Below are positions 18,898 to 29,541 of a stretch of 64,000 nucleotides of DNA, one piece after another; the first letter of the stretch is position 1, and every line of letters begins with the position of its first letter. The stretch is taken from positions 2,839,886-2,903,885 of the forward strand of contig NZ_KN150731.1 of the NCBI RefSeq assembly GCF_000754805.1, in the 5' to 3' direction. The DNA comes from Yersinia frederiksenii ATCC 33641. GTDB taxonomy: Bacteria; Pseudomonadota; Gammaproteobacteria; Enterobacterales; Enterobacteriaceae. The notes beneath the pieces are model-generated. The model was not told where the DNA came from and did no database searches. It was given only the letters and a program-made list of their open reading frames with translations. The position numbers and the translations under genes were made by a program.

Positions 18898-18931
18898 AAC
18901 CATTATGAAGATTTCCATCTCCATAATGGTT
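18898..18931. terminator. Hairpin after the amino-acid ABC genes
   Basis: A perfect 10-bp stem AACCATTATG/CATAATGGTT with a 14-base loop lies just past the end of the leftward ABC operon. U-richness after the stem is weak. Confidence 0.55.
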
Positions 18932-18959
18932 ATTATTTACTCAACACTTGAAATGCTTC

Positions 18960-19706
18960 TTAGATAGGCATTATTTTTGAATTTCCGGTCAATAACCGTT
19001 TGATAGCACTTTGCTTTTTAATCGCATGCTGGGGGCTAAAACGGCGGTTAAGGGCATTTGCCAACAGATCCAGAGTCAGACATAAAACGAAGTAAACTAA
19101 CGCCACAAACAGGAAGACTTCCATTGGGTAAACCATGCTGCGATTGTTAACCTGAGTGGCCAAAAATGTCAGTTCATTCACACCCACGATATAAGCCAGT
19201 GAAGTATCTTTAATTAACGAAATCCATTGATTAATAAATGATGGCACCATCATACGCAGTGCCTGTGGCAAGACCACAAACCACAATACCTGCCAACGAT
19301 TGAACCCTAGCGATAAGCCTGCTTGCCATTGACCCGCCCCGATAGCGACAATGCCAGCTTTTACTGCATGGGCTAGGTAGGCTGAAGCAATTAATGCCAG
19401 CGCGCACACCACGGTAGTGATTTCCGGGATATCGACACCAAAGACTATCGGCAGCAGAAAATAAGTCCAGAAGATCAGCATGATCACCGGAATTGCGCGG
19501 AAAAAACCCAAAATAGCGGCTAAGATGCCAGACCAGATACCACGGGACATGGCTAATAACACCCCCAGAATGGTACCTAAAATAGCCGATGCCACTCCAG
19601 CCATGAGACTTATTAGCAAAGTTAATGCCGCCCCACCCAAAGGGCCATCAGGGAAAGTTCCCCACAGCAGATAACGCCAGTTATCTACAATAATGGTAAA
19701 ATCCAT
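18960..19706 (-). CDS. Polar amino-acid ABC transporter permease (second)
   Basis: This HisM/GlnP-type inner-membrane permease has 248 residues, about five membrane segments and the EAA loop region reading LSLGFNRWQVLWFVVLPQALRMMVPSF. It should form a heterodimer with the product of the gene just upstream, whose stop lies 1 bp before its start. A late insertion of basic residues (KKQSAIKRLLTG) forms the tail. No ATP-binding subunit gene follows; the next gene is the unrelated P60 lipoprotein. Substrate is not deducible beyond polar or charged amino acids. Confidence 0.88.
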   Translation of the reverse strand: MDFTIIVDNWRYLLWGTFPDGPLGGAALTLLISLMAGVASAILGTILGVLLAMSRGIWSGILAAILGFFRAIPVIMLIFWTYFLLPIVFGVDIPEITTVVCALALIASAYLAHAVKAGIVAIGAGQWQAGLSLGFNRWQVLWFVVLPQALRMMVPSFINQWISLIKDTSLAYIVGVNELTFLATQVNNRSMVYPMEVFLFVALVYFVLCLTLDLLANALNRRFSPQHAIKKQSAIKRLLTGNSKIMPI

Positions 19707-19707
19707 C

Positions 19708-20445
19708 TCAATGTCCCCTAATTGCGGTTCGCTGTTGACGCCACATACCCCAAGCTTCGATCAGCGCAATAATCGCGATATACAACACAGTCGCCACGCC
19801 AAAAGCTTGGAACGTCCGCAATGTTTCAGTTTCCACCTGACGTGATGCATAAGAGAGCTCGGCCACACCAATCGCCATGGCTAATGACGAATTTTTAATA
19901 ATATTCATATATTGACCGAGCAATGGCGGCAGCGCGATTTTCAAAGCTTGTGGTAAAACAACATGGCGCATCGATTGCCAACCAGTAAGCCCTAGGGCAT
20001 GAGCGGCATACTTTTGCCCTTTTGCGACCCCACTTATCCCGGAGCGCAGCTCCTCAGCAATAAATGCCGTGGAATAGAGCGTGAGCCCGATAAAACCGGC
20101 TAAAAATTCAAATGAAGGCCAACTCAAGGTTAAATTAAAAACGGTGATTTCATGGGGAGTATTCAGCCAGGGAATCCAGGAGGTCGGTAAAAGTTGGCTC
20201 GCCGCGAAGTACCAAAAGAACAGTTGGATAAGTAGAGGGGTATTACGAAATAGTGTGCTGTAACCAATAGCAAACCACTGTAATGCTTTGAGCTCGCTGT
20301 CTCTGGCCGCAGCCAGCAGAAAACCTAAGAGGGTGGCGGCCACCACTGTGCAGGCAGAAATCCACAATGTCAGTAGAAACCCGTCCCACAACCAGCTGAG
20401 ATATTGCGGGGCCAGCAGCCAATCAGTGAAATGATGTAGATTCAT
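19708..20445 (-). CDS. Polar amino-acid ABC transporter permease (first)
   Basis: This 245-residue inner-membrane permease belongs to the same family. It has an N-terminal membrane segment (about 15-38) and family landmarks FRNTPLLIQLFFWYF and ALGLTGWQSMRHVVLPQALKIALPPL, the latter being the ATPase-docking loop. It is the second gene of the operon, after the binding-protein gene. An intergenic hairpin (20472-20499) may dampen downstream expression relative to the abundant binding protein. The partner permease is encoded immediately downstream. Confidence 0.88.
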   Translation of the reverse strand: MNLHHFTDWLLAPQYLSWLWDGFLLTLWISACTVVAATLLGFLLAAARDSELKALQWFAIGYSTLFRNTPLLIQLFFWYFAASQLLPTSWIPWLNTPHEITVFNLTLSWPSFEFLAGFIGLTLYSTAFIAEELRSGISGVAKGQKYAAHALGLTGWQSMRHVVLPQALKIALPPLLGQYMNIIKNSSLAMAIGVAELSYASRQVETETLRTFQAFGVATVLYIAIIALIEAWGMWRQQRTAIRGH

Positions 20446-20471
20446 ATTTTCCTATCAGCTTTAAAGCAAAC

Positions 20472-20499
20472 AGCCCCGCATTATGATGAATGCAGGGCT
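20472..20499 (-). terminator. Intercistronic hairpin (binding protein/permease)
   Basis: AGCCCCGCATT pairs with AATGCAGGGCT (one mismatch, 6-base loop) in the 79-bp gap between the binding-protein gene and the first permease. There is no T-tract. It is more likely an mRNA-stabilising or attenuating hairpin than a full terminator. Confidence 0.55.
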
Positions 20500-20524
20500 T
20501 ATGTCTTCTCATTTCAACACTGCA

Positions 20525-21379
20525 TCAAGCTTTAGGCTGTTGATCCAATGGTGCAAATTTAAAATCGCCACGTGGTTGAGCTGCGTTGGTTGCCGGGCCA
20601 AACCAGCGGTCATAAATTTTCGCGGCCTCACCGTCTTTTTCCAGCTTAACCAGAGTTTCGTTCACACTGGCGGTTAAACGATCTTCACCTTTAGGAATTC
20701 CAACACCTTGATATTCTTTGGTAATACTGAATGGCGAGATTTCAAAATCGGCTTTTTGTGCCTCAGGCAGATTACCCAGCAGGCCAACTAATTTGGCATC
20801 ATCTTGAGTGATTGCCTGGACATTACCATTACGCAGAGCAGTAAATGCCAGCGGCGTATCATCGTAAGAAATAACTTTAGCCGTTGGATAATGCTCACGT
20901 AGGGTTATTTCCTGTACTGTGCCTTTATCCGCACCAATACGTAACTTGCCGATATCTTCTGGTGTTTTCAGCACCCCTTTATGGGCGATAAATTTCTGCC
21001 CTGTAGCAAAATAAGGCAGGCTGAAATTCACTTCTTTGGCGCGCTCATCTGTAATCGTGAAGTTGGCAGCAATCAAGTCCACTTTTTTAGCTGTCAGCAA
21101 CGGAATACGGTTAGCCGGATTGGTTGCCCGCAATTCCACTTTTACACCTAAATCTTTAGCAATGGCATTCGCCACATCCACGTCATATCCCACCAGCTTT
21201 TTACTCTGTGGGTCGATATAGCCAAACGGTGGGTTGCTATCGAAAACGGCAATCCGCACCACTCCAGCTTGTTTAATATCATCCAGCTTATCAGCATGAA
21301 CCGCACCAGAAAGTGTAGCCAGACCGGCTAACAAGGTTAATGCCAGAGCCGTTTTTTTCGTGGACAGAGATTGCTTCAT
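20525..21379 (-). CDS. Periplasmic amino-acid-binding protein (SBP family 3)
   Basis: The 284-residue family-3 solute-binding protein has a classical signal peptide (about 1-29, cleavage after VHA). The mature protein begins DKLDDIKQAGVVRIAVFDSNPPFGY. It has the family signatures GYDVDVANAIAKDLGVKVE, IPLLTAKKVDLIAANFTITDERA and a C-terminal YDRWFG. It resembles GltI/AatJ-type glutamate/aspartate binders, but the ligand cannot be fixed by eye. It is the first gene of the leftward operon, with an AGGAGCTTTC ribosome-binding region. Confidence 0.9.
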   Translation of the reverse strand: MKQSLSTKKTALALTLLAGLATLSGAVHADKLDDIKQAGVVRIAVFDSNPPFGYIDPQSKKLVGYDVDVANAIAKDLGVKVELRATNPANRIPLLTAKKVDLIAANFTITDERAKEVNFSLPYFATGQKFIAHKGVLKTPEDIGKLRIGADKGTVQEITLREHYPTAKVISYDDTPLAFTALRNGNVQAITQDDAKLVGLLGNLPEAQKADFEISPFSITKEYQGVGIPKGEDRLTASVNETLVKLEKDGEAAKIYDRWFGPATNAAQPRGDFKFAPLDQQPKA

Positions 21380-21490
21380 TGAAAGCTCCTAAAAGGATTA
21401 AGGTGTTGCGATGTATGTAAGCTATCAATTCGGCGTTAGGTCAGGAAATAATATAAAACGATATATTTATAACCAATTAATCTCAGTGAA

Positions 21491-22165
21491 TTATTTACTG
21501 CCTTCGTTAACTTCAGCGGTGACCTTTTCAGCCGTAGCTATTTTCTGATTAACGATCTCGGCAGGTTTTATTTTACTCTTGGGAAATACCACCGGTTCAT
21601 CGGTAATCTCTGACTGACCAATGAAGACCCCCCCTTTTTTGATAGAGAAATTAGTGCCTTTTACTATGCCATTTAAACGGCCATTTTCTAAAACTTCCAG
21701 ATGTTCGGCAACACAAACCCCATCAATACGCCCATCAACCGTAATATGCGGCGCGGTTAAGTTCCCTTCAATATGGCCACTACGCATCAATCTAATTGTC
21801 CCTTCAGTGACAGCAATATCCCCAATCACGACGCCGTAAATCTGAATATCACCCTCAAGGGTAATGTCGCCTTTTAATTTTGTACCCGTAGCTATAATCG
21901 TATTTGTCTTCGTAGTGTCAGAAGGAGGGGTAGGTAATGGCGCAGTAATATTTAGGGACGAATTTTTCACCGGAGGTACCTTTTCATGATTGCTTAGTTT
22001 CTTTTTAAACATAATATTTATCAGTATAAAAATGAGGAATAAAGTAGGGGCAAGAAGAAGATAAAAAAATAAATTGTAGGCGATATAGCCCACCAAACAT
22101 GCACTCCAGAGCACCCAAAACAGGCTTAGAGCGATATTATTTGGTCTATATTGACTTATATTCAC
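21491..22165 (-). CDS. Membrane-anchored bactofilin-family protein
   Basis: The 224-residue protein has two hydrophobic segments near the N-terminus (about 12-30 and 32-52) followed by a lysine cluster, so it should sit in the inner membrane. After a proline-rich linker, residues about 90-190 form the bactofilin repeat pattern of alternating glycine and hydrophobic residues (GTKLKGDITLEGDIQIYG, GHIEGNLTAPHITVDGRIDG, LNGIVKGTNF). This predicts a right-handed beta-helix that polymerises without nucleotide. The tail is charged. Bactofilins act in cell shape and as local scaffolds elsewhere; the role here is unknown. It stands alone between pst-phoU and the amino-acid ABC genes. Confidence 0.87.
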   Translation of the reverse strand: MNISQYRPNNIALSLFWVLWSACLVGYIAYNLFFYLLLAPTLFLIFILINIMFKKKLSNHEKVPPVKNSSLNITAPLPTPPSDTTKTNTIIATGTKLKGDITLEGDIQIYGVVIGDIAVTEGTIRLMRSGHIEGNLTAPHITVDGRIDGVCVAEHLEVLENGRLNGIVKGTNFSIKKGGVFIGQSEITDEPVVFPKSKIKPAEIVNQKIATAEKVTAEVNEGSK

Positions 22166-22310
22166 TCATCCCGCCCAATGTAAAAATAATTAAATAATAC
22201 CTTGGTATTATGTCAATCAATGGGAAGTGAAATATAAACAGATATAAAACTAACTGATTGGAAAAATAAAAGTAGGGTTAACACCTGAGAGAGGATTGTT
22301 AATAAAGCGG

Positions 22311-22345
22311 CCCCAATCAAGTCTAAATACTCAACCTGATTGGGG
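22311..22345 (-). terminator. Predicted terminator of pst-phoU
   Basis: A perfect 9-bp stem CCCCAATCA/TGATTGGGG with a 17-base loop lies 6 bp past the phoU stop. The following bases on the minus strand are only partly T-rich. Confidence 0.6.
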
Positions 22346-22351
22346 AAATCG

Positions 22352-23074
22352 TTATTTCTCAGTCTTACTCGAAAGCAGTTTCTCTAAATCATCACCACCA
22401 AGATGGCGGAAGTCATGCCCTTTGACGAAGTAGAAGATGAATTCACAAATATTCTGGCAACGATCCCCAATACGTTCAATAGAGCGAGCGCAAAACAGTG
22501 CCGTCAGCACGCTGGGTATGGTGCGCGGATCTTCCATCATATAAGTCATCAACTGGCGTACGATGCCTTCATATTCTTGGTCAACTTTCCTATCTTCACG
22601 ATAAATTCGGATGGCTTCATCTAAATCCATACGGGCAAAAGCATCCAGAACATCATGCAGCATCTGTACGGTGTGACGGCCCAAAGACTCCAGACTGACC
22701 AACAAAGGTTGGTGCTGATGGGAGAACTTTTCCAGTGCTGTGCGGCAGATTTTATCCGCCACATCACCAATGCGTTCCAATTCAGAAATGGTCTTGATGA
22801 TTGCCATCACCAAACGCAAATCACTGGCAGTTGGCTGACGTTTGGCAATGATGCGCACACAAGCTTCATCAATAGCCACTTCCATCATATTGACCTTTTT
22901 ATCGCCAGCAATAACCTGCTTTGCTAATTCACCGTCCTGATTATGCATTGCGGTGATTGCGTCAGATAATTGTTGTTCCACCAGCCCGCCCATGGTTAAC
23001 ACTTGGGTGCGGATATGCTCGAGTTCAGCATTGAACTGGCCGGAAATATGTTTATTAAGATTCAGGTTATCCAT
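22352..23074 (-). CDS. phoU: Phosphate-specific transport regulator PhoU
   Basis: PhoU links the Pst transporter to the PhoR kinase and keeps the Pho regulon off when phosphate is plentiful. The 240-residue protein has two repeated PhoU helical bundles (about 20-110 and 122-215), each with the metal-binding E-x-x-x-D pattern, seen as [15 protein letters not shown] and [15 protein letters not shown]. It is the last gene of the leftward pstSCAB-phoU cluster, 54 bp after pstB. Confidence 0.97.
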   Translation of the reverse strand: MDNLNLNKHISGQFNAELEHIRTQVLTMGGLVEQQLSDAITAMHNQDGELAKQVIAGDKKVNMMEVAIDEACVRIIAKRQPTASDLRLVMAIIKTISELERIGDVADKICRTALEKFSHQHQPLLVSLESLGRHTVQMLHDVLDAFARMDLDEAIRIYREDRKVDQEYEGIVRQLMTYMMEDPRTIPSVLTALFCARSIERIGDRCQNICEFIFYFVKGHDFRHLGGDDLEKLLSSKTEK

Positions 23075-23128
23075 GATACTTCCCGTACGTATAAGTAGGC
23101 GAAATGAATGTGATCAGCTCCAAGGCCA

Positions 23129-23920
<792 letters not shown>

Positions 23921-24005
23921 TTAGCCAATGCCGCCGAAGCAGCATTTTGGAATTTATTGGCGAATCGGTATTTTCATGACTTATTGCTGATGTTCTCTCA
24001 GCCAA

Positions 24006-24893
24006 TCAATGCTTTTTCTTCGCGAAAATAACCCGAGCCAGAATATTCAGTAACAGTACGCACAGGGTAATCAGCAGCACCCCGGCCCATGCCAATTGTT
24101 GCCATTCGACAAATGGGCTCATGGCAAACTTAAATATGGTGACCGGTAAGTTAGCGATAGGCTGACTTAGGTCGGTACTCCAGAACTGATTGGAAAGCGA
24201 TGTGAACAGTAATGGGGCTGTTTCACCTGCAATACGCGCCACCGCCAGCAAAATACCCGTCAGAATGCCTGAGATAGAGGCTTTCAAAGTAATAGCCGAT
24301 ATCATGCGCCACTTTGGTGTCCCTAATGCATAAGCCGCTTCTCGCAAGCTATCGGGCACCAGTTTCAGCATGTTCTCGGTAGTACGAATAACAATCGGCA
24401 CCTGTAATAGCGCCAGTGCAATCACCCCAGCCCAGCCGGAGAATTGCTCCATCTTGGCCACGACAATGGTGTACACAAATAGACCGACCACGATGGAAGG
24501 TGCGGATAACAAAATATCGTTGATAAAACGGGTAATTTCCGCCAACCAGGATTTACGGCCATATTCGGCCAGGTAAATCCCAGCCATGATCCCCAGAGGG
24601 GTACCAATGACCGTTGCCCACAGAATTAACAAACCACTCCCGGCAATGGCATTGGCTAAACCCCCACCCGCGGTATTGGGTGGGGGTGTCATTTCGGTAA
24701 ACAGCGCCAAAGACATGCCGTCGATACCTTTGGTTACCGTAGAGAATAAAATCCACACTAACCAGAACAAGCCGAATGCCATGGTTGCCATTGAAAGTAT
24801 TAAGGCAATCCGGTTTTTTTGACGACGCCAAGCCTGCTTTTTACGGCGGGTTTCTAACAGTGTCGCATCACTTTGCATATCCATCGTTGCCAT
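24006..24893 (-). CDS. pstA: Phosphate ABC transporter permease PstA
   Basis: PstA is one of two membrane subunits of the phosphate importer. The 295-residue protein has a basic N-terminal cytoplasmic stretch ([13 protein letters not shown]), about six membrane segments, and the EAA loop [23 protein letters not shown] around residues 190-212. It starts 1 bp after the pstC stop and lies 100 bp before pstB, as expected for the pst operon. Confidence 0.97.
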   Translation of the reverse strand: MATMDMQSDATLLETRRKKQAWRRQKNRIALILSMATMAFGLFWLVWILFSTVTKGIDGMSLALFTEMTPPPNTAGGGLANAIAGSGLLILWATVIGTPLGIMAGIYLAEYGRKSWLAEITRFINDILLSAPSIVVGLFVYTIVVAKMEQFSGWAGVIALALLQVPIVIRTTENMLKLVPDSLREAAYALGTPKWRMISAITLKASISGILTGILLAVARIAGETAPLLFTSLSNQFWSTDLSQPIANLPVTIFKFAMSPFVEWQQLAWAGVLLITLCVLLLNILARVIFAKKKH

Positions 24894-24894
24894 C

Positions 24895-25851
24895 TTAGCG
24901 CCCCTCTTTCTTAGCCAGACGCAGAATCATTAGCTTAGATAAAGCCAGTACGATAAAGGTTATAACAAACAAGATCAGGCCCAACTCCATCAGCGCGGCG
25001 GTATGCAAGCCGGACTCAGCTTCGGCAAATTCATTCGCCAGCGCGGAAGTAATACTGTTGCCGGGCATAAATAGCGAGAAGCTGTCGAGCTGGTAGGTGT
25101 TACCGATAATAAAAGTCACCGCCATGGTTTCACCCAATGCACGGCCCAGCCCTAGCATCACGCCACCAATAACACCATTTTTGGTATAAGGCAGTACAAT
25201 GCGCCAGATAACTTCCCACGTGGTGCAGCCAATACCGTAAGCCGACTCTTTCATCATCACCGGGGTTTGTTCAAACACATCGCGCATAACTGCCGCAATG
25301 TAAGGAATAATCATGATGGCTAAGATGACACCGGCGGCCAGAATACCAATACCAAATGCTGGGCCCGAGAACAGCACACCAACAATAGGGATACCGGACA
25401 TCAAGTTACCGACAGGCTCTTGAAAATAACGGGCAAAGAGAGGCGCGAAAACAAACAAACCCCACATACCGTAAACAATACTTGGGATCGCCGCCAGTAA
25501 CTCGATAGCCACACCTAGTGGGCGTTTTAACCAGTTTGGTGCTAACTCAGTCAAGAATAAGGCAATGCCAAAACTGACTGGAACCGCAATGAGTAAGGCG
25601 ATAACAGAGGTCACAATTGTGCCGTAAATTGGCACCAACGCACCAAACTGCTCAGCTGGAGGATCCCACTCTTTGGTCCACAGGAAAGCAAAACCAAACT
25701 TTTCGATACTTGGCCAGGAAGCCACAATCAATGAAACGATTATGCCGCCCAACATAAATAGGGTAATCAGCGCTGCCAGCTTAACCAGCGCACTGAAAAT
25801 GATGTCACCGTATTTACTCGGTGCTTTGATCGTCGGCTTATAAGCAGCCAT
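24895..25851 (-). CDS. pstC: Phosphate ABC transporter permease PstC
   Basis: PstC is the partner membrane subunit of PstA. It has about six membrane helices and is very close to E. coli PstC across [32 protein letters not shown] and [20 protein letters not shown] (the ATPase-contact loop). The product has 318 residues from the ATG at 25851, aligned to the E. coli start MAATKP and with AGAGAG just upstream. An ATG five codons earlier overlaps that ribosome-binding site. Confidence 0.97.
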   Translation of the reverse strand: MAAYKPTIKAPSKYGDIIFSALVKLAALITLFMLGGIIVSLIVASWPSIEKFGFAFLWTKEWDPPAEQFGALVPIYGTIVTSVIALLIAVPVSFGIALFLTELAPNWLKRPLGVAIELLAAIPSIVYGMWGLFVFAPLFARYFQEPVGNLMSGIPIVGVLFSGPAFGIGILAAGVILAIMIIPYIAAVMRDVFEQTPVMMKESAYGIGCTTWEVIWRIVLPYTKNGVIGGVMLGLGRALGETMAVTFIIGNTYQLDSFSLFMPGNSITSALANEFAEAESGLHTAALMELGLILFVITFIVLALSKLMILRLAKKEGR

Positions 25852-25970
25852 AGACTCTCTTCTCATCGGGGTATTATTTCCCTCCCCAAATGGGGAGGGA
25901 TCAATTAATTAAACCAATTTTATATCAATCACTTATTGGAGCAAAAGCATCAAGCGCAAACTGTATTCAA

Positions 25971-27011
25971 TCAAAACAGTGGCTTACCGCTACTGTCTTT
26001 AATCTGAGTTTTCCAGGCTGCACGCACTTGCTCTACAACTTCATCTGGTAATGTTGCGTAATCCAGTGCGTTAGCTTGTTTAGCGCCGTTTTTATATGCC
26101 CAATCAAAGAACTTCAGCACTTCAGTGCCACTAGCAGGATTTTTTTGCACTTTGTGCACCAAAATGAAAGTTGTCGATGTAATTGGCCAGACATCATCAC
26201 CTTTTTGATTGGTTAAATCTTGAGCAAATGTTTTGCTCCAGTCTACACCTTTTGCCGCAGAGCTAAAGCTTTGCTCAGTCGGGCTAACGGGTTTCCCATC
26301 AGCAGAAATCAGTTTGGTGTAAGCCAGGTTATTCTGTTTGGCATAGGCGTATTCCACGTAGCCAATAGCACCAGGCAAACGTTGAACGAAAGCAGCAATA
26401 CCATCGTTACCTTTACCGCCCAAGCCCGTTGGCCAGTTAACAGTGGAGCCTGCGCCCACTTTCTCTTTCCAGTCTGCATTCACTTTAGCCAGGTAGCTGG
26501 TGAACACGAATGAAGTACCGGAGCCGTCAGCACGACGTACTACAGCAATATTCTGATCGGGTAATTTAACGCCCGGATTCAGCTTCACAATCGCCGGGTC
26601 ATTCCACTTTTTCACATTGCCCAGATAGATATCACCCAGTGTTTTACCATCTAATGTTAGCTCACCGGATTTAATGCCAGGGATATTCACGGCTAACACC
26701 ACACCGCCGATCACTGTTGGGAATTGGAATAAACCTTCAGCAGCCAATTTGTCGTCTGTTAATGGCGCATCAGAAGCACCGAAATCAACAGTATTGGCAA
26801 TGATTTGTTTCACGCCACCTGAAGAACCGATCCCCTGATAGTTAACTTTGTTACCTGTTTCTTTCTGATAAGAATCTGCCCACTTGGCATACACCGGCGC
26901 GGGGAATGTCGCACCTGCACCTGTCAGGCTTGTAGCAGCGAACACGGACACAGTGGTCATAGATAAAGTCGCTGCCACAATGCTGGCTACGGTGGTACGC
27001 ATCAGTTTCAT
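25971..27011 (-). CDS. pstS: Phosphate-binding periplasmic protein PstS
   Basis: PstS is the periplasmic receptor that delivers phosphate to PstCAB. The 346-residue protein has a signal peptide (about 1-25, cleavage after FAA or VFA). The phosphate-binding segments are [35 protein letters not shown] and [15 protein letters not shown]. It is the first gene of the pst operon and is preceded by two Pho boxes, so strong induction on phosphate limitation by PhoB is expected. Confidence 0.98.
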   Translation of the reverse strand: MKLMRTTVASIVAATLSMTTVSVFAATSLTGAGATFPAPVYAKWADSYQKETGNKVNYQGIGSSGGVKQIIANTVDFGASDAPLTDDKLAAEGLFQFPTVIGGVVLAVNIPGIKSGELTLDGKTLGDIYLGNVKKWNDPAIVKLNPGVKLPDQNIAVVRRADGSGTSFVFTSYLAKVNADWKEKVGAGSTVNWPTGLGGKGNDGIAAFVQRLPGAIGYVEYAYAKQNNLAYTKLISADGKPVSPTEQSFSSAAKGVDWSKTFAQDLTNQKGDDVWPITSTTFILVHKVQKNPASGTEVLKFFDWAYKNGAKQANALDYATLPDEVVEQVRAAWKTQIKDSSGKPLF

Positions 27012-27086
27012 AATCCCTCCTAATGGGATATTAGAATCAACTCTAAATTGTTTTCATCAGATTAAGTATGGTGCAGGAGGGAAAAT

Positions 27087-27104
27087 AGGACAGTTTAATG
27101 ACAG
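27087..27104 (-). promoter_or_regulatory. Pho box (promoter-proximal) of pstS
   Basis: Reading toward pstS the sequence is CTGTCATTAAACTGTCCT, the 7+4+7 PhoB box with two near-consensus halves. TATTTT directly downstream resembles the -10 used in E. coli pstS. Confidence 0.88.
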
Positions 27105-27119
27105 AAAAATGTACGTAAT

Positions 27120-27137
27120 ATTACAGTTATATGACAA
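27120..27137 (-). promoter_or_regulatory. Pho box (upstream) of pstS
   Basis: Reading toward pstS the sequence is TTGTCATATAACTGTAAT, a second 7+4+7 Pho box exactly 33 bp (three helical turns) upstream of the first, on the same DNA face. Confidence 0.75.
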
Positions 27138-27306
27138 GCAACCAAGGAAACAACAAAAGTTTTATTTATCAGTATATTAGCGATAATTTTCAGTAATTGA
27201 TTTATCCTTAATTCATGAATAAGTTCATTTTATGATTCATAAGGCAGTAAAATACCTGATTATTTTTTCATCAAAAGTGACAATTTATTACTGAATGGCG
27301 AGAGAC

Positions 27307-27334
27307 AAAAAAGCCGGCATCTGCCGGCTTTTAT
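27307..27334 (-). terminator. Terminator after glmS
   Basis: AAGCCGGCA pairs perfectly with TGCCGGCTT. On the minus strand it is followed by six T, right after the glmS stop. Confidence 0.92.
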
Positions 27335-27355
27335 TTATGAGATACCGATTACGCG

Positions 27356-29191
27356 TTATTCAACCGTTACCGATTTTGCCAAGTTGCGTGGTTTATCCAC
27401 ATCAGTGCCTTTAATCAGCGCGACATGGTAAGCCAGCAGCTGTAGCGGCACGGTGTAGAAAATTGGCGCAATAATTTCTTCAACATGAGGCAATGGCACA
27501 ATCTTAACCCCTTCGCTGTTAGTAAAACCAGCATCTGCATCAGCAAACACATACAGCAAGCCACCGCGAGCGCGAACCTCTTCAATGTTGGATTTCAATT
27601 TTTCCAATAATTCATTGTTAGGGGCCACCACAATAACCGGCATATTGGCATCAATCAAAGCTAATGGACCGTGTTTTAATTCACCGGCAGCGTAAGCTTC
27701 AGCATGAATATAAGAAATCTCTTTCAGCTTCAGTGCGCCTTCCATTGCGATAGGGTATTGATCGCCACGCCCCAGGAACAATGCATTGTGCTTATCGGAG
27801 AAACCTTCGGCTAAGGCTTCAATGGTTTTATCCAGCGACAGCATCTGCTCGATATGGACAGGTAAAGATTGTAATGCCTCAACAATTTCCTGCTCCAACT
27901 TCAAGCTGTCTTTAATGCCTTTCAGTAAACCAATCCGGCCAACCAACATCAATAATACGGTCAATTGAGTGGTGAAAGCTTTGGTTGAGGCAACACCAAT
28001 CTCAGTACCGGCTTTGGTCATCAAGGCTAAATCTGATTCGCGTACCAGTGATGAACCCGCAACGTTACATATTGCCAGCGAGCCTAAATAGCCCAGTTCC
28101 TTCGACAAGCGCAAAGCCGCCAAGGTATCAGCAGTTTCACCCGATTGCGACAACGTGATTAACAGACTATTCGGACGCACCGCAGGTTTGCGGTAACGGA
28201 ATTCTGAGGCAATTTCAACGTCACAAGGCACGCCAGCCAGAGCTTCAAACCAATAGCGTGAAACCATGCCTGAGTTGTAAGAAGTACCACAGGCGATGAT
28301 TTGAATATGTTGGACATCAGCCAGCAAAGCATCAGCATTCGGGCCTAGCTCAGACAAATCAATTTTCCCGTGATTTAAACGGCCTTCCAACGTATTTTTA
28401 ATTGCTGTTGGCTGCTCATAAATCTCTTTTTGCATGTAGTGGCGATAAACACCTTTGTCGCCCGCATCGTACTGCAACTGAGATTCAGTTTCCGGGCGTT
28501 CAATGGCATTGCCCTGTTTGTCAAAAATGCTGACGCTGTGGCGAGTAACTTCAACCACATCACCCTCTTCAAGGAAGATGAAACGGCGGGTAACAGGCAA
28601 CAGTGCCAGCTGGTCAGAGGCAATAAAGTTTTCACCAATGCCGCAACCGATAACCAATGGGCTACCTGAACGAGCAGCAACCAAGCGGCTTGGATCACGA
28701 CTATCCATCACCACAGTGCCGTATGCGCCACGCAGTTGTGGGATGACACGCTTCACCACTTCCAACAGAGAACCGCCTTGCTGCTGCTCCCAATGGACCA
28801 AGTGAGCGATAACTTCAGTATCAGTTTCAGAACTGAAGCTATAGCCACGACTAGCCAATAACTCACGCAAAGGCTCATGGTTCTCGATAATACCGTTGTG
28901 AACCACAGAGATATAATCTGAAACATGCGGGTGAGCATTCGCCTCTGATGGTGCACCATGAGTGGCCCAGCGAGTATGTGCAATGCCGGTACCACCGTGC
29001 AGATCTTGCTTTTCAGCAGCATCTGACAGCTCTTGTACCTTGCCCAACCGACGCAAGCGCGTCAAATGGCCTTCAGCATCAACCACCGCTAAACCAGCAG
29101 AGTCATAGCCACGGTATTCCAGACGACGTAAACCTTCGATCAGAATCTCAGCGATATCACGTTGCGCTACTGCGCCAACAATTCCACACAT
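27356..29191 (-). CDS. glmS: Glucosamine-6-phosphate synthase GlmS
   Basis: GlmS makes glucosamine-6-phosphate from fructose-6-phosphate and glutamine, the first step to UDP-GlcNAc for peptidoglycan and LPS. The 611-residue protein has the N-terminal glutaminase domain with nucleophile Cys2 (MCGIVGAVA), [11 protein letters not shown] and HNGIIENH. Two SIS domains follow, with [18 protein letters not shown] and STKAFTTQL, and the tail [17 protein letters not shown] precedes the ATG. It is downstream of glmU with an ERIC element between them. E. coli glmS is activated by GlmZ RNA; I see no riboswitch. Confidence 0.98.
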   Translation of the reverse strand: MCGIVGAVAQRDIAEILIEGLRRLEYRGYDSAGLAVVDAEGHLTRLRRLGKVQELSDAAEKQDLHGGTGIAHTRWATHGAPSEANAHPHVSDYISVVHNGIIENHEPLRELLASRGYSFSSETDTEVIAHLVHWEQQQGGSLLEVVKRVIPQLRGAYGTVVMDSRDPSRLVAARSGSPLVIGCGIGENFIASDQLALLPVTRRFIFLEEGDVVEVTRHSVSIFDKQGNAIERPETESQLQYDAGDKGVYRHYMQKEIYEQPTAIKNTLEGRLNHGKIDLSELGPNADALLADVQHIQIIACGTSYNSGMVSRYWFEALAGVPCDVEIASEFRYRKPAVRPNSLLITLSQSGETADTLAALRLSKELGYLGSLAICNVAGSSLVRESDLALMTKAGTEIGVASTKAFTTQLTVLLMLVGRIGLLKGIKDSLKLEQEIVEALQSLPVHIEQMLSLDKTIEALAEGFSDKHNALFLGRGDQYPIAMEGALKLKEISYIHAEAYAAGELKHGPLALIDANMPVIVVAPNNELLEKLKSNIEEVRARGGLLYVFADADAGFTNSEGVKIVPLPHVEEIIAPIFYTVPLQLLAYHVALIKGTDVDKPRNLAKSVTVE

Positions 29192-29414
29192 CTGTTTTAT
29201 TCCTATGTAAGGTTCTTTAAGAACCTTGTCGATGTCAGTGACCTGATTGATCCGGATTTTCCGGGTTCCCCGAGCCTGTAGAGTTGGGGATTATTATGTT
29301 TTGTTCTGTATTTTCGACAAAAATGAATAAGCCAAAAACACAGGGCAAAACATCCCTTCAAAGCAGAATAAAACGCGTTGAAGAGCTTTTTTTTAATCAA
29401 TTTATGATCTTAAA

Positions 29415-29539
29415 TATACCCGATAGGCTTCAAGTTATAGGTCGGCGACGACTGAATAAACCCAAGACGTTGAGACAACTCAATGTCTTGGGTGAGTGAT
29501 GCTAGCCAACACCCAGTATCTTGAAAGATGGCGGGTATA
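29415..29539 (+). repeat. ERIC element in the glmU-glmS intercistronic region
   Basis: This 125-bp element is bounded by inverted ends TATACCCG and CGGGTATA, close to the 127-bp ERIC length. The centre AACCCAAGACGTTGAG...CTCAATGTCTTGGGTGAGTG can fold into a long hairpin. It lies just past the glmU stop and would be part of the glmUS mRNA. Confidence 0.85.
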
Positions 29540-29541
29540 GA

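Noticed and set aside
29192-29414. glmS ribozyme in the glmS leader
   Set aside because: The leader is short and lacks any recognisable ribozyme core. Enterobacteria use GlmZ/GlmY RNAs instead.
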